Assembly (NCBI RefSeq): GCF_001039005.1
Contig: NZ_LDWR01000063.1
Coordinates: 54,039-118,038 of the forward strand
Origin: Burkholderia cepacia
Lineage (GTDB): Bacteria; Pseudomonadota; Gammaproteobacteria; Burkholderiales; Burkholderiaceae
Length of the DNA stretch: 64,000 nucleotides
Direction: 5' to 3'
Part shown: piece after piece, positions 1 to 8,443 of the stretch
Position numbering within the stretch: the first letter of the stretch is position 1
How the letters are laid out: the number at the start of each line of letters is the position of its first letter
Notes under the pieces: model-generated
Databases searched by the model: none
Seen by the model: the letters and a program-made list of their open reading frames with translations, nothing else
Told to the model about the DNA's origin: nothing
Position numbers and translations under genes: made by a program

Positions 1-1011
1 GCGCGGTGCCGCGCGCAACCCGATCGCGCGACGCTCGAGGCCGCGAACCTCGAGGCGCTCGCCCGCGAGATCCGTCTCGCGAAGACCTACAGCGAAGGGC
101 GCGGGATGATCGCGGTCAACGTGATGAAGGCCGTGAGCGCGCATGCCGACTACGTGCGCGTCGCGTGCGACGAAGGCGCGGACGCGATCGTGATGGGCGC
201 GGGCCTGCCGCTCGACCTGCCCGATCTCACGCAAGGACACGACATCGCGCTGATCCCGATCCTGTCGGACAGCCGCGGGATCGCGCTGGTGCTGAAGAAA
301 TGGATGAAGAAGGGACGTCTGCCCGATGCGCTCGTGATCGAGCATCCGGCGCATGCGGGCGGCCACCTCGGCGTCACGCAGATCGACGACATGCACGACC
401 CGCGATTCGATTTCGCACGCGTGCTCGACGAGACCGCGCAGGTGATGGCGTCGCTCGGCCTCGCGCGCGAGACGATCCCGCTGATCGTTGCGGGCGGGAT
501 CAACAACCACGACACGGTGCGCGCGGCGTTCGCGGCCGGCGCGAACGGCGTGCAGGTCGGGACGCCGTTCGCGGTGACGGAAGAGGGCGATGCGCATCCG
601 GATTTCAAGCGCGTGCTCGCCGACGCGACGCCCGACGACATCGTCGAATTCGTCAGCGTGACGGGGCTGCCAGCGCGCGCGGTGAAGACGCCGTGGCTCG
701 ATCGTTACCTGCGCAACGAGACGCGCATCCGCAACAAGCTCGGCGCGCTGAAGCAGCGCTGTCCGACCGCGCTCGAATGTCTGAGTGTGTGCGGACTGCG
801 CGACGGCATCGAGAAGTTCGGCCATTTCTGCATCGATACGCGGCTCGCGGCTGCGTTGCGCGGCGACGTCGCGAACGGGCTGTTCTTCCGCGGCCGCGAA
901 GCGCTGCCGTTCGGCCGTGCGATCCGCAGCGTGCGCGACTTGCTCGACCTGCTGCTGACAGGCCGGGCGACCGAGCCTGCGGCAAACCGTCCCACGTTTA
1001 CGCTGGCTTGA
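1..1011 (+). CDS. Nitronate monooxygenase-like flavoprotein, 5' end missing
   Basis: The reading frame is open from base 1, so the gene begins upstream; 336 residues are visible. It resembles the FMN-dependent nitronate monooxygenase / 2-nitropropane dioxygenase family, a TIM barrel that oxidises alkyl nitronates and overlaps in sequence with FabK-type enoyl reductases. Visible family features are the segment IVAGGINNHDTVRAAFAAGA followed by NGVQVGTPFAVTEE, the glycine-rich phosphate-binding region for FMN, and an internal HPAHAGGHLG stretch around visible residues 117-126. The C-terminal part (ALECLSVCGLRDG) is an extension seen in longer members. Predicted cytosolic. The start and full length cannot be judged. 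The family is fairly certain, the substrate is not. Confidence 0.8.
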   Translation, partial: ARCRAQPDRATLEAANLEALAREIRLAKTYSEGRGMIAVNVMKAVSAHADYVRVACDEGADAIVMGAGLPLDLPDLTQGHDIALIPILSDSRGIALVLKKWMKKGRLPDALVIEHPAHAGGHLGVTQIDDMHDPRFDFARVLDETAQVMASLGLARETIPLIVAGGINNHDTVRAAFAAGANGVQVGTPFAVTEEGDAHPDFKRVLADATPDDIVEFVSVTGLPARAVKTPWLDRYLRNETRIRNKLGALKQRCPTALECLSVCGLRDGIEKFGHFCIDTRLAAALRGDVANGLFFRGREALPFGRAIRSVRDLLDLLLTGRATEPAANRPTFTLA

Positions 1012-1076
1012 CGGATATCAAGATGTCGAAAAGACCCTACGAGGAGAATGGAAACCATTCTTTGGGGGTCCGTACC

Positions 1077-1718
1077 ATGCATAAAACGATTCGAACTTGT
1101 GTCACCGCTGCCGCCGTCGCGGCAAGCCTCGTCGCGATGCCTTCGCTGTCGCACGCAGCGTCGCCGGGCGACGGCATCAATCAGGGTGACGTACTGGTTC
1201 GACTGCGCGCGATCAGCATCCAGCCTAACGAGCGCGCGAGCGACACGCTGGGTGCGCTCAACGTCGGTGTGAACAACGCGATCGTGCCCGAGCTCGACTT
1301 CACGTACATGATCCGCGATTACCTCGGTGTCGAGCTGATCCTCGGCACGTCGCGGCACCAGTTGACGTCGAGCCTCGGCAATCTCGGCGGCGTGGGCGTG
1401 CTGCCGCCGACGCTGCTGCTGCAGTATCACTTCAACCATGCGGGCAAGGTGCGTCCGTACGTCGGCGCCGGGGTGAACTACACGTACTTCTACAACAACG
1501 GGCTCAACGTCGGCGGGGAGGGCGTGTCGATCAACAAGAGCAGCTTCGGCCCCGCGCTGCAGTTCGGCGTCGACGTGCAGGTGACGAAGAAGGTGTTCAT
1601 GAACGTTGACGTGAAGAAGATCTGGATGAGCACCGATGCGACGCTCGGCGACAAGGGCATCGGCACGCTGCACATCGATCCGCTGATCGTCGGCGTGGGC
1701 GTCGGGATGAAGTTCTAG
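1077..1718 (+). CDS. ompW: OmpW-family outer membrane beta-barrel protein
   Basis: The 213-residue product begins with a clear signal peptide (MHKTIRTCVTAAAVAASLVAM, cleavage expected after SHA, near residue 26). The mature part has alternating hydrophobic/aromatic strands typical of an 8-stranded OmpW barrel: VPELDFTYMIRDYLGVELILG, PPTLLLQYHFN, RPYVGAGVNYTYFYN and a final strand ending in MKF with a C-terminal phenylalanine, the usual Bam recognition residue. OmpW proteins form narrow hydrophobic channels in the outer membrane. An in-frame ATG at 1023 would add 18 residues ahead of the signal peptide and is less likely. A strong terminator follows at 1749. It appears to be a single-gene unit. 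Confidence 0.88.
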   Translation: MHKTIRTCVTAAAVAASLVAMPSLSHAASPGDGINQGDVLVRLRAISIQPNERASDTLGALNVGVNNAIVPELDFTYMIRDYLGVELILGTSRHQLTSSLGNLGGVGVLPPTLLLQYHFNHAGKVRPYVGAGVNYTYFYNNGLNVGGEGVSINKSSFGPALQFGVDVQVTKKVFMNVDVKKIWMSTDATLGDKGIGTLHIDPLIVGVGVGMKF

Positions 1719-1748
1719 ACGCGGCGGGAAAAAACAGAGTTGGGGTTG

Positions 1749-1781
1749 GCGGCATGGCAGTCGGCATGCCGCTTTTTTTTT
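1749..1781 (+). terminator. Rho-independent terminator after ompW
   Basis: Arms GCGGCATG (1749-1756) and CATGCCGC (1765-1772) form a perfect 8-bp stem, followed directly by nine T residues on the + strand. It lies 31 bp after the ompW stop and just before the convergent DUF1289 gene. Confidence 0.9.
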
Positions 1782-1792
1782 GCGCGGCGGAT

Positions 1793-1996
1793 TTACAGCT
1801 TGTCGTACTGGAAGCGCATCGCGGTGCCTTCGCGCGTGATGCGCTCCCACACCGCGCGCTTTTCGTCGTCGCTCAGGAACACCCAGTTCGATACTTCGGC
1901 GGCCGTGCGGCCGCAGCCCTTGCAGACTTCGTCGAAGAGGGTCGAGCACACGCCGATGCAGGGGCTGTCGGGCAGGTCGTGGAGATTGGAGGCCAT
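1793..1996 (-). CDS. DUF1289 family small cysteine-rich protein
   Basis: A 67-residue protein with the DUF1289 signature PCIGVCSTLFDEVCKGCGRT near its N-terminus, giving four cysteines in a C-x3-C-x8-C-x2-C pattern suited to metal or Fe-S binding, followed by a conserved tryptophan and an ERI helix. The biochemical role of the family is unknown. I chose the ATG at 1996 (MASNLHDLPDSPC) because the domain starts almost at once; the in-frame ATG at 2032 would add 12 residues (MAADDSTARTLP). Neither has a convincing ribosome-binding site. It converges on ompW. Confidence 0.8.
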   Translation of the reverse strand: MASNLHDLPDSPCIGVCSTLFDEVCKGCGRTAAEVSNWVFLSDDEKRAVWERITREGTAMRFQYDKL

Positions 1997-2521
1997 CGGG
2001 AGGGTTCGCGCAGTTGAATCGTCAGCCGCCATTTTAATGCATCGCGGCCGCCCGGTCGGGCGGGTGCGGCCGGCATGCTGTACCGGTGCGGGGTCGTGAC
2101 AGTACGACCCCGCACCGGCAAGGGCGCACGGCAACGGCTTGCCGGCTGGATCGACAGCCAGGCCCCGGGCCTAGGTGCGCGCGACGCGCGTCGCGATTCC
2201 GCCGGCGAAACAAGCGGCGCGCACACCCGCCGAACGGGCCGCCCGCCCGGCTCGCGAACGTCGTTTCGCCGCCGCCGGTTTTTCCCTGTGGACAGCCGCC
2301 GATTACCCGATAAAATTCCCCCGGAACACCCCGCCACGCGGGCGGCCTGACTGGCCGGCGGCGGGAATCTGTTCCGTTTGCGCGACACCGGCATGATTTT
2401 TTTGTGACGTAGCGCGAATGGTGGTAGTTTTCGGGGTTTTCGAGGGGCGGAGCACCAGAATGCGCCGCCATGACGAGGCAGACGGCAGCCGGACAACGTG
2501 TCCGGCCGGAGGGAGAGCGGG
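1997..2521. other. Intergenic region between DUF1289 gene and potF
   Basis: This 525-bp divergent spacer has no credible gene; the open frames crossing it are arginine-rich shadows. It holds the perfect 15-bp hairpin at 2083-2118 and, nearer potF, a T-rich stretch (about 2396-2404) and G-rich tract. A purine-rich GGAGGGAGAGCGGG at 2508-2521 is the potF ribosome-binding site. I could not assign promoter hexamers with confidence. Confidence 0.6.
2083..2118. repeat. Perfect 15-bp inverted repeat (GC-rich hairpin)
   Basis: CCGGTGCGGGGTCGT (2083-2097) and ACGACCCCGCACCGG (2104-2118) are exact reverse complements separated by 6 nt. No T-tract follows on either strand, so it is not a standard terminator. 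It lies about 90 bp upstream of the DUF1289 start and about 400 bp upstream of potF. Confidence 0.85.
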
Positions 2522-3619
2522 ATGAAAGCAAAGGTAGTGGGCCGGTTCGCAGCGCTCGCGCTGTGCGTGGGTGCATCGGCGGCAGCAGCAGCGAAGGATA
2601 CGCAGCTCAATGTCTATAACTGGTCCGACTACATTGCGAAGGACACGATCCCGAACTTCGAGAAGCAGTCGGGCGTGAAGGTCCGCTACGACAACTACGA
2701 CAGCGACGACACGCTGCAGGCGAAGCTGCTGACGGGCAGCTCGGGCTACGACATCGTCGTGCCGACCAGCAACTACGCGGGCAAGCAGATCGCCGCCGGC
2801 ATCTTCGCGCCGCTCGACAAATCGAAGCTGCCGAACCTCAAGTATCTCGATCCGCAACTGATGGCGCTCGTCGCCGGCGCGGACCCGGGCAACAAGTATT
2901 CGGTGCCCTGGGCGTACGGCACGACCGGTCTCGCGTACAACCTGACGAAGGCGCAGCAGGCACTCGGCAAGGTCCCGCTCGACAACTGGGACATCCTGTT
3001 CAAACCGGAAAACCTCGCGAAGCTGAAGACCTGCGGCGTGTCGGTGCTCGACGCGCCCGACCAGATGTTCGCGGCTGCGCTGCACTACATCGGCAAGGAT
3101 CCAATGAGCACGAACCCGGCCGACTACAAGGCCGCGATGGACGTGCTGAAGAAGATCCGCCCGTACATCACGCAATTCAACTCGTCGGGCTACATCAACG
3201 ACCTGGTCGGCGGCGACATCTGCTTCGCGTTCGGCTGGTCGGGAGACGTCGTGATCGCGAAGCATCGCGCGATCGAAGCGAAGAAGCCGTACAAGGTCGA
3301 GTACTACATTCCGAAGGGCGGCGCGCCGGTGTGGTTCGACGTGATGGCGATCCCGAAGGACGCGAAGAACAAGGATGCCGCGCTGCAGTGGATCAACTAC
3401 ATCGAGGATCCGAAGGTGCACGCGGCGATCACGAACGCGGTGTACTACCCGAGCGCCAACGCCGAGGCCCGCAAGTACGTGCGGCCCGACGTCGCGAACG
3501 ACCCGGCCGTCTACCCGCCGGCCGACGTCGTGAAGACGCTGTTCCTGCTCAAGCCGCTGCCGCCTGAAATCCAGCGCCTGCAGACGCGTCTGTGGACCGA
3601 GCTGAAGTCGGGCCGCTGA
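2522..3619 (+). CDS. potF: Polyamine ABC transporter periplasmic binding protein
   Basis: A 365-residue PotD/PotF-type binding protein that delivers putrescine or related polyamines to the inner-membrane permease. The N-terminal signal peptide (MKAKVVGRFAALALCVGASAAAAA) is followed by the characteristic LNVYNWSDYIAKDTIPNFEKQ segment of this family and YDIVVPTSNYAGKQIAAGIF. Length fits. The ATG at 2522 has the strong site GGAGGGAGAGC just upstream; an in-frame ATG at 2498 would put residues before the signal peptide. First gene of potF-potG-potH-potI. Family certain; putrescine versus spermidine preference, and so the F rather than D name, is inference. Confidence 0.9.
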   Translation: MKAKVVGRFAALALCVGASAAAAAKDTQLNVYNWSDYIAKDTIPNFEKQSGVKVRYDNYDSDDTLQAKLLTGSSGYDIVVPTSNYAGKQIAAGIFAPLDKSKLPNLKYLDPQLMALVAGADPGNKYSVPWAYGTTGLAYNLTKAQQALGKVPLDNWDILFKPENLAKLKTCGVSVLDAPDQMFAAALHYIGKDPMSTNPADYKAAMDVLKKIRPYITQFNSSGYINDLVGGDICFAFGWSGDVVIAKHRAIEAKKPYKVEYYIPKGGAPVWFDVMAIPKDAKNKDAALQWINYIEDPKVHAAITNAVYYPSANAEARKYVRPDVANDPAVYPPADVVKTLFLLKPLPPEIQRLQTRLWTELKSGR

Positions 3620-3647
3620 CGCGAGCGAAGTGAACCAGCAGTCATGA

Positions 3648-3670
3648 AGCCCCTGGTGCCCCCGGGGGCT
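3648..3670 (+). terminator. Intercistronic hairpin between potF and potG (attenuator-like)
   Basis: AGCCCC (3648-3653) pairs with GGGGCT (3665-3670), followed by TTGTT; a GCCCCC/GGGGGC inner palindrome overlaps. The weak U-tract suggests partial termination or protection of the potF message end, a common way to make more binding protein than transporter. Confidence 0.6.
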
Positions 3671-3704
3671 TTGTTCGTCAAACGCAGGAGAGAAGCAGCA
3701 CATC

Positions 3705-4865
3705 ATGAATAGCCAGTCGGGTGGGCCGGTCGCGGGCGCACCGTCCTCCGTTTACGCCTCCGGCGCCGATGCGCGCGCCGAGAACTTTGTCCAGATCGTC
3801 GACGTCGTCAAGAAATTCGGCGACACCGAAGCCGTGCGCAGCGTCAATCTGACCGTGCGCCAGGGCGAGCTGTTCGCGCTGCTCGGCAGCTCGGGCTGCG
3901 GCAAGTCGACGTTGCTGCGGATGCTCGCGGGCCTCGAGACGGTCACGTCGGGCAAGATCCTGATCGACGGCGAGGACCTCGCGCAGATGCCGCCGTACAA
4001 GCGGCCCGTGAACATGATGTTCCAGTCGTATGCGCTGTTCCCGCACATGTCGGTCGAGTCGAACGTCGCGTTCGGCCTCAAGCAGGAAGGCGTGCCGAAG
4101 GCCGAACTGAGGGAGCGCGTCGCCGCGGCGCTCGAACTCGTGCAGATGAGCAAGTACGCGAAGCGCAAGCCGCATCAGCTGTCGGGCGGCCAGCAGCAGC
4201 GCGTCGCGCTCGCCCGCTCGCTGGTCAAGCGCCCGAAGCTGTTGCTGCTCGACGAGCCGATGTCCGCGCTCGACAAGCAGATCCGCCAGCGCACGCAGAT
4301 CGAACTCGTCAACATCCTGAACAAGGTCGGTGTCACCTGCATGATGGTCACGCACGACCAGGAAGAAGCGATGACGATGGCGAATCGCCTCGCGGTGATG
4401 AGCGAAGGGCAGATCGTGCAGATCGGCTCGCCGAACGAAGTGTACGAATATCCGAACAGCCGCTTCTCGGCCGAATTCATCGGCTCGACGAACCTGTTCG
4501 ACGGCGTGACCGTCGAGGATGAACCCGACCACGTGTACATCGAATCGCCGGAACTGCCGAGCCGGCTGTACGTGAGCCACGGCATCTCGGGCCCGCTCGG
4601 GATGCCGGTCACGGTGTCGGTGCGCCCCGAGCGGATCGCGCTCACGCGCAAGCCGCCCGAAGGCGCGTTCAACTGGGCGCGCGGCAGGATCAGCAACGTC
4701 GCGTACATGGGTGGTTATTCGCTGTATCACGTGAAGCTCGACGCGGGCAAGACGGTGATCGCGAACGTGTCGAGCCTCGCGATTTCCGAGCTCGACACGC
4801 CGGCGCTCGGCGACGAGATCTACGTGCGCTGGAGCGCGACCGCGGGTGTGGTGCTGACGTCATGA
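3705..4865 (+). CDS. potG: Polyamine ABC transporter ATP-binding protein
   Basis: A 386-residue ATPase that powers polyamine import. Walker A GSSGCGKST is at about residues 61-69, the Q-loop lies at MMFQSYALFPHMSV, the ABC signature is LSGGQQQR, and Walker B is LLLLDEPMSALD followed by the switch histidine in VTHDQEEAM. The last ~120 residues form a TOBE-type regulatory domain (VSVRPERIAL). The ATG at 3705 is preceded by GGAG at 3687-3690. It overlaps the next gene by 4 nt (ATGA), so the permease is translationally coupled. The ~25 residues before the nucleotide-binding domain are low complexity. Confidence 0.93.
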   Translation: MNSQSGGPVAGAPSSVYASGADARAENFVQIVDVVKKFGDTEAVRSVNLTVRQGELFALLGSSGCGKSTLLRMLAGLETVTSGKILIDGEDLAQMPPYKRPVNMMFQSYALFPHMSVESNVAFGLKQEGVPKAELRERVAAALELVQMSKYAKRKPHQLSGGQQQRVALARSLVKRPKLLLLDEPMSALDKQIRQRTQIELVNILNKVGVTCMMVTHDQEEAMTMANRLAVMSEGQIVQIGSPNEVYEYPNSRFSAEFIGSTNLFDGVTVEDEPDHVYIESPELPSRLYVSHGISGPLGMPVTVSVRPERIALTRKPPEGAFNWARGRISNVAYMGGYSLYHVKLDAGKTVIANVSSLAISELDTPALGDEIYVRWSATAGVVLTS

Positions 4866-5788
4866 CCACGTTCAAGTCCCTGCTCGAGTGGCCGGTGCGG
4901 CGCTTCAATCTGACGGGCGCGACGGCGGTCGTCGCCGGGCCGTTCACGTGGCTCGTGCTGTTCTTCCTCGTGCCGTTCGTGCTGGTCGTCAAGATCAGCT
5001 TCGCGGAGCTGCAGCTCGGCATCCCGCCGTACACGGAGCTCGCGTCGTACGCGGACGGTGTTGTGCACGTCGCGCTGAACCTGTCGCACTACGCGTTCCT
5101 GTTCACGGACAGCCTGTATTTCGCGACCTACGTGAACTCGGTGTGGGTGGCCGCGGTCACGACGCTGCTGTGCCTGCTGCTCGGCTATCCGATGGCGTAC
5201 TACATCGCGCGCTCGAACCCGGCGACCCGCAACCTGCTGATGATGGGCGTGATGCTGCCGTTCTGGACGTCGTTCCTGATCCGCGTGTACGCGTGGATCG
5301 GCATCCTGAAGAACAACGGCCTGCTGAACAACTTCCTGATGGGGATCGGCCTGACCCATACGCCGATCGAGCTGTACCGCACGAACTACGCGGTGTACAT
5401 CGGGATGGTGTATTCGTACCTGCCGTTCCTCGTGATGCCGCTTTACGCGCACCTCGTGAAGATGGACCTGCGCCTGCTCGAGGCCGCGTACGACCTCGGC
5501 GCCAAGCCGTGGAAGGCGTTCGTGCAGATCACGCTGCCGCTGTCGAAGAACGGGATCATCGCGGGCTGCCTGCTGGTGTTCATCCCGGCGGTGGGCGAGT
5601 ACGTGATTCCCGAACTGCTCGGCGGCGCGAACACGCTGATGATCGGCCGCGTGATGTGGAATGAGTTCTTCAACAACGCGGACTGGCCGATGGCGTCGGC
5701 CGTGACCTGCGCGATGGTGCTGCTGCTGCTCGTGCCGATGGCGATGTTCCAGCATTTCCAGGCGAAGGAGCAGGAGGGCCGTCGATGA
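4862..5788 (+). CDS. potH: Polyamine ABC transporter permease, PotH/PotB type
   Basis: A 308-residue inner-membrane permease with about six transmembrane helices; the first is WLVLFFLVPFVLVVKISF. The cytoplasmic EAA loop that contacts the ATPase is visible as EAAYDLGAKPWKAFVQITLPLS near residues 204-225, with the conserved glycine. It overlaps potG and potI by 4 nt on each side, so stoichiometric synthesis is expected. Confidence 0.92.
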   Translation: MTTFKSLLEWPVRRFNLTGATAVVAGPFTWLVLFFLVPFVLVVKISFAELQLGIPPYTELASYADGVVHVALNLSHYAFLFTDSLYFATYVNSVWVAAVTTLLCLLLGYPMAYYIARSNPATRNLLMMGVMLPFWTSFLIRVYAWIGILKNNGLLNNFLMGIGLTHTPIELYRTNYAVYIGMVYSYLPFLVMPLYAHLVKMDLRLLEAAYDLGAKPWKAFVQITLPLSKNGIIAGCLLVFIPAVGEYVIPELLGGANTLMIGRVMWNEFFNNADWPMASAVTCAMVLLLLVPMAMFQHFQAKEQEGRR

Positions 5789-6606
5789 AGCCGAATCGTT
5801 ACCTGCAGTTCGCGGCGCTGTTTGCCGGCTTCGCGTTCCTGTACATCCCGATCATCAGCCTGATCGTCTATTCGTTCAACGAGTCGAAGCTCGTTACCGT
5901 GTGGTCGGGCTTCTCGTTCAAGTGGTATTCGGCGCTGGTGGAGGACGACGAGCTGCTGACCGCCGCGTGGTTGTCGTTGAAGATCGGCGTGCTGACCGCG
6001 TTCGCGTCGGTGTTCATCGGCACGTGGGCCGGCTTCGTGCTCGCGCGGATGGGCCGCTTTCGCGGTTTCGCGCTGTTCAGCGGGATGATCAACGCGCCAC
6101 TCGTGATTCCCGAGGTGATCCAGGGAATCTCGCTGCTGCTGTTGTTCATCGAACTGGCGAAGTGGATCGGCTGGCCGGCCGAGCGCGGCGTGTTCACGAT
6201 CTGGCTCGGCCACGTGATGCTGTGCATCTCGTACGTCGCGATCATCGTGCAGTCGCGCGTGCGCGAGCTGAACCCGTCGCTGGAGGAAGCCGCGCTCGAT
6301 CTCGGCGCGACGCCGCTGAAGGTCTTCTTCACGATCACGCTGCCGCTGATCTCGCAGGCGCTGATCGCGGGCTGGCTGCTGTCGTTCACGCTGTCGATCG
6401 ACGACCTCGTGCTGTCGGCGTTCCTGTCGGGCCCCGGCTCGACGACGCTGCCGCTCGTCGTGTTCTCGCGCGTGCGCCTCGGGCTGAACCCGGAGATGAA
6501 CGCGCTCGCGACGCTGTTCATCGTCGCGGTGACGGCCGGCGTCGTGATCGCGAACTTCGTGATGCTGCGTCAGGAACGCAAGCGGATGGCGGGGTTCGCG
6601 ACCTGA
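5785..6606 (+). CDS. potI: Polyamine ABC transporter permease, PotI/PotC type
   Basis: A 273-residue second permease of the polyamine importer with about six transmembrane segments. Start region MKPNRYLQFAALFAGFAFLYIPI is typical for PotC/PotI. The EAA motif reads EEAALDLGATPLKVFFTITLP near residues 167-187. It begins inside the potH stop codon region and closes the operon; a hairpin terminator follows at 6630. Confidence 0.92.
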   Translation: MKPNRYLQFAALFAGFAFLYIPIISLIVYSFNESKLVTVWSGFSFKWYSALVEDDELLTAAWLSLKIGVLTAFASVFIGTWAGFVLARMGRFRGFALFSGMINAPLVIPEVIQGISLLLLFIELAKWIGWPAERGVFTIWLGHVMLCISYVAIIVQSRVRELNPSLEEAALDLGATPLKVFFTITLPLISQALIAGWLLSFTLSIDDLVLSAFLSGPGSTTLPLVVFSRVRLGLNPEMNALATLFIVAVTAGVVIANFVMLRQERKRMAGFAT

Positions 6607-6629
6607 CGGCTGCGTTGCTCGCAGCAATG

Positions 6630-6670
6630 AAAAACGCCCGGTGCCGACGACGAGTCGGGCCGGGCGTTTT
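6630..6670. terminator. Bidirectional terminator between potI and the DUF3472 gene
   Basis: AAAACGCCCGG near 6631-6641 pairs with CCGGGCGTTTT at 6660-6670. The A-run before and T-run after the stem make it usable from both strands, fitting the convergent gene arrangement. Confidence 0.88.
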
Positions 6671-6702
6671 GCTTGGGCGCGCTGCGCGTGCTGCAGCGTC
6701 GG

Positions 6703-8304
6703 TCAGTACGCGAAGCTCTTGCCGGGTGTCGTCCAGACTGCCGTGGCGGCCGTGCACGGCTGGAGGCTCAGCGTGCCGCCGGCGGCAGGCGCCAGGCAGC
6801 GGCCCGTCGATTGCGACACGAGCTGAGTCGAACCCGGTCCCGTGCCGGCTTTCACGCGCCATTGCTGATCGGCCGCACCGGCGGTACAGGTGCGCAGCAG
6901 CGCGCCGGTTGCCTGCGCGGTGAGGCAGTAGCTGTACTTGGTCTGCAGCGTGCCGTCGCCCGCGGCGACCCACAGTTGCGGATTGAATTGCGTGCCGCCC
7001 GACGCGCGCACCGACGCGAGCGTCGGGCACGCGCCGAGCGTCGCGGGATGGCCGTCGGCGAGACCGCCCGACGCGGTCAGGCACGCGCCGGTTGCTTTCA
7101 CGAGGCCGGCTGCCGATTGCTGCGGGCCGCCGACCAGCGTCGCGACGCCGTTCGATACGGACGCGTTCGCATCGCTGGCCGGACAGGTCTTGTTGACGGT
7201 GACCGACGGCGCCGGCACAGCCACCGCGTTGCCGATCGCGTCATACGCGCGAATGTCGAACTGCGCGTCGGTGTGTGCGATCGACGTGCAACTCGTGCGG
7301 CTCGAGTTCCAGTCGAAATATTCCACCCACTGGCTGATCGACGAAACCGGCACCTGCGTCTGCGTCGTGCCGACGTAGATGCTGCCGATGTCGAAGCTGT
7401 CGCCGGTGGAGCCGGGCGTCACGTCGGTGACGTTGCTCTTGAACCAGCCCGGGCCCTGGGCCGTGTCCGGCGTGATGCGGAACCGGTAGGTGTGGCCGGC
7501 CTGCCAGTCGTAGCGGTAGCGGCACTGCGCGCCCGCGCTGCCGTCCGTCGCCGAGCCGCTGACCGTGCAGTAGCTGCCCGCACCGATGCCGGCGCTGGCC
7601 GGCGTGCCGGGTTTGGCGGCCGTCGCGCCCCACAGGCTGAACAGGAATTGCCGGCCGCTGCCTTCGCTGGCCGATACGAGCTCGGTCGACTGCAGGCCCG
7701 TGTAGCCGTTCAACGAATTGACCTGGTTCGACCAGAACACGTTCGAGTTCGGGCCGGGATCCGTCTTCGGCGTGATGAACAGATCGAGCGTGCCGACGCT
7801 GCGCACGGTCGACGGGAACCACGTGTTGCTGTAGAGCCCCGGCGTCGAGCCGAGGAAGCCGGACAGCGTCGGCGCGGTCGCGGTGGACAGAGTCGCGAAC
7901 CCGGGAGCCGGGTTGGCCGTGATCGTAAAGCTGCGTGCACCCGCCGGCGGCAGCGAGGCGACGGGCGGCACGTCGAGCGTGAAGCCGAGCGTGCACGTGC
8001 CACCGGCCGGCACCGTCACGCCGGACAGCGCGACCCGCGACGCGCCGTCATCCGTCAGCGTGCCACCGCACGTGCTGGTGAGGCCGTTCGCGGTGAAGCC
8101 GGCGGGCATCCCGATGAAGAGCCCGGCGGCGGCAGGTGCGGCACCGGTGTTGGCGAGCTTGAGCGTTGCCTTGTCGGTCCCGCCGACCGACGGCGAGAGC
8201 GTGGCGAGCGTCAGTGCGGCGGTGTAGGCGGGTGTCGCGAAAGCGGTGAGTGGGGCGAACAGCAGCGCGGCCATCGCCGCGCATCCTCGAGTGCTTGCTT
8301 GCAT
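6703..8304 (-). CDS. Secreted DUF3472 protein with C-terminal ricin-type lectin domain
   Basis: A 533-residue exported protein. The ATG at 8304 has GGAG about 7 nt upstream and opens a signal peptide (MQASTRGCAAMAALLFAPLTAFA). Residues ~25-130 look like a DUF11/DUF7933-type beta-sandwich (LANTGAAPAAAGLFIGMP, VTVPAGGTCTLGFTLDV). The middle (~155-340) matches the DUF3472 pattern, with NVFWSNQVN, RYRYDWQAGHTYRFRI and QWVEYFDWNSSRTSC. The last ~130 residues carry beta-trefoil repeats with QxW-like units (NPQLWVAAGDG, DQQWRVKAG, GRCLAPAAGG). A surface or extracellular glycan-binding role is inference; no catalytic residue is recognisable. Single gene, sharing the potI terminator. Confidence 0.82.
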   Translation of the reverse strand: MQASTRGCAAMAALLFAPLTAFATPAYTAALTLATLSPSVGGTDKATLKLANTGAAPAAAGLFIGMPAGFTANGLTSTCGGTLTDDGASRVALSGVTVPAGGTCTLGFTLDVPPVASLPPAGARSFTITANPAPGFATLSTATAPTLSGFLGSTPGLYSNTWFPSTVRSVGTLDLFITPKTDPGPNSNVFWSNQVNSLNGYTGLQSTELVSASEGSGRQFLFSLWGATAAKPGTPASAGIGAGSYCTVSGSATDGSAGAQCRYRYDWQAGHTYRFRITPDTAQGPGWFKSNVTDVTPGSTGDSFDIGSIYVGTTQTQVPVSSISQWVEYFDWNSSRTSCTSIAHTDAQFDIRAYDAIGNAVAVPAPSVTVNKTCPASDANASVSNGVATLVGGPQQSAAGLVKATGACLTASGGLADGHPATLGACPTLASVRASGGTQFNPQLWVAAGDGTLQTKYSYCLTAQATGALLRTCTAGAADQQWRVKAGTGPGSTQLVSQSTGRCLAPAAGGTLSLQPCTAATAVWTTPGKSFAY

Positions 8305-8443
8305 GCCGGAGCTCCATTTTCTTTGTTGGATTCGATGCGTGTGCAACAGCGCCGCGAGACGACTCTAGCACGCGATTCCGGCAGCTATATGAACAAATCT
8401 GAACGAAGGCGGTGACGGGCGCGGTCGATGCCCGTGCCATCGA

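Noticed and set aside
8414..8434. ACGGGC/GCCCGT hairpin between two minus-strand genes as a terminator
   Set aside because: Short stem without T-tract; not distinguishable from chance in GC-rich DNA.
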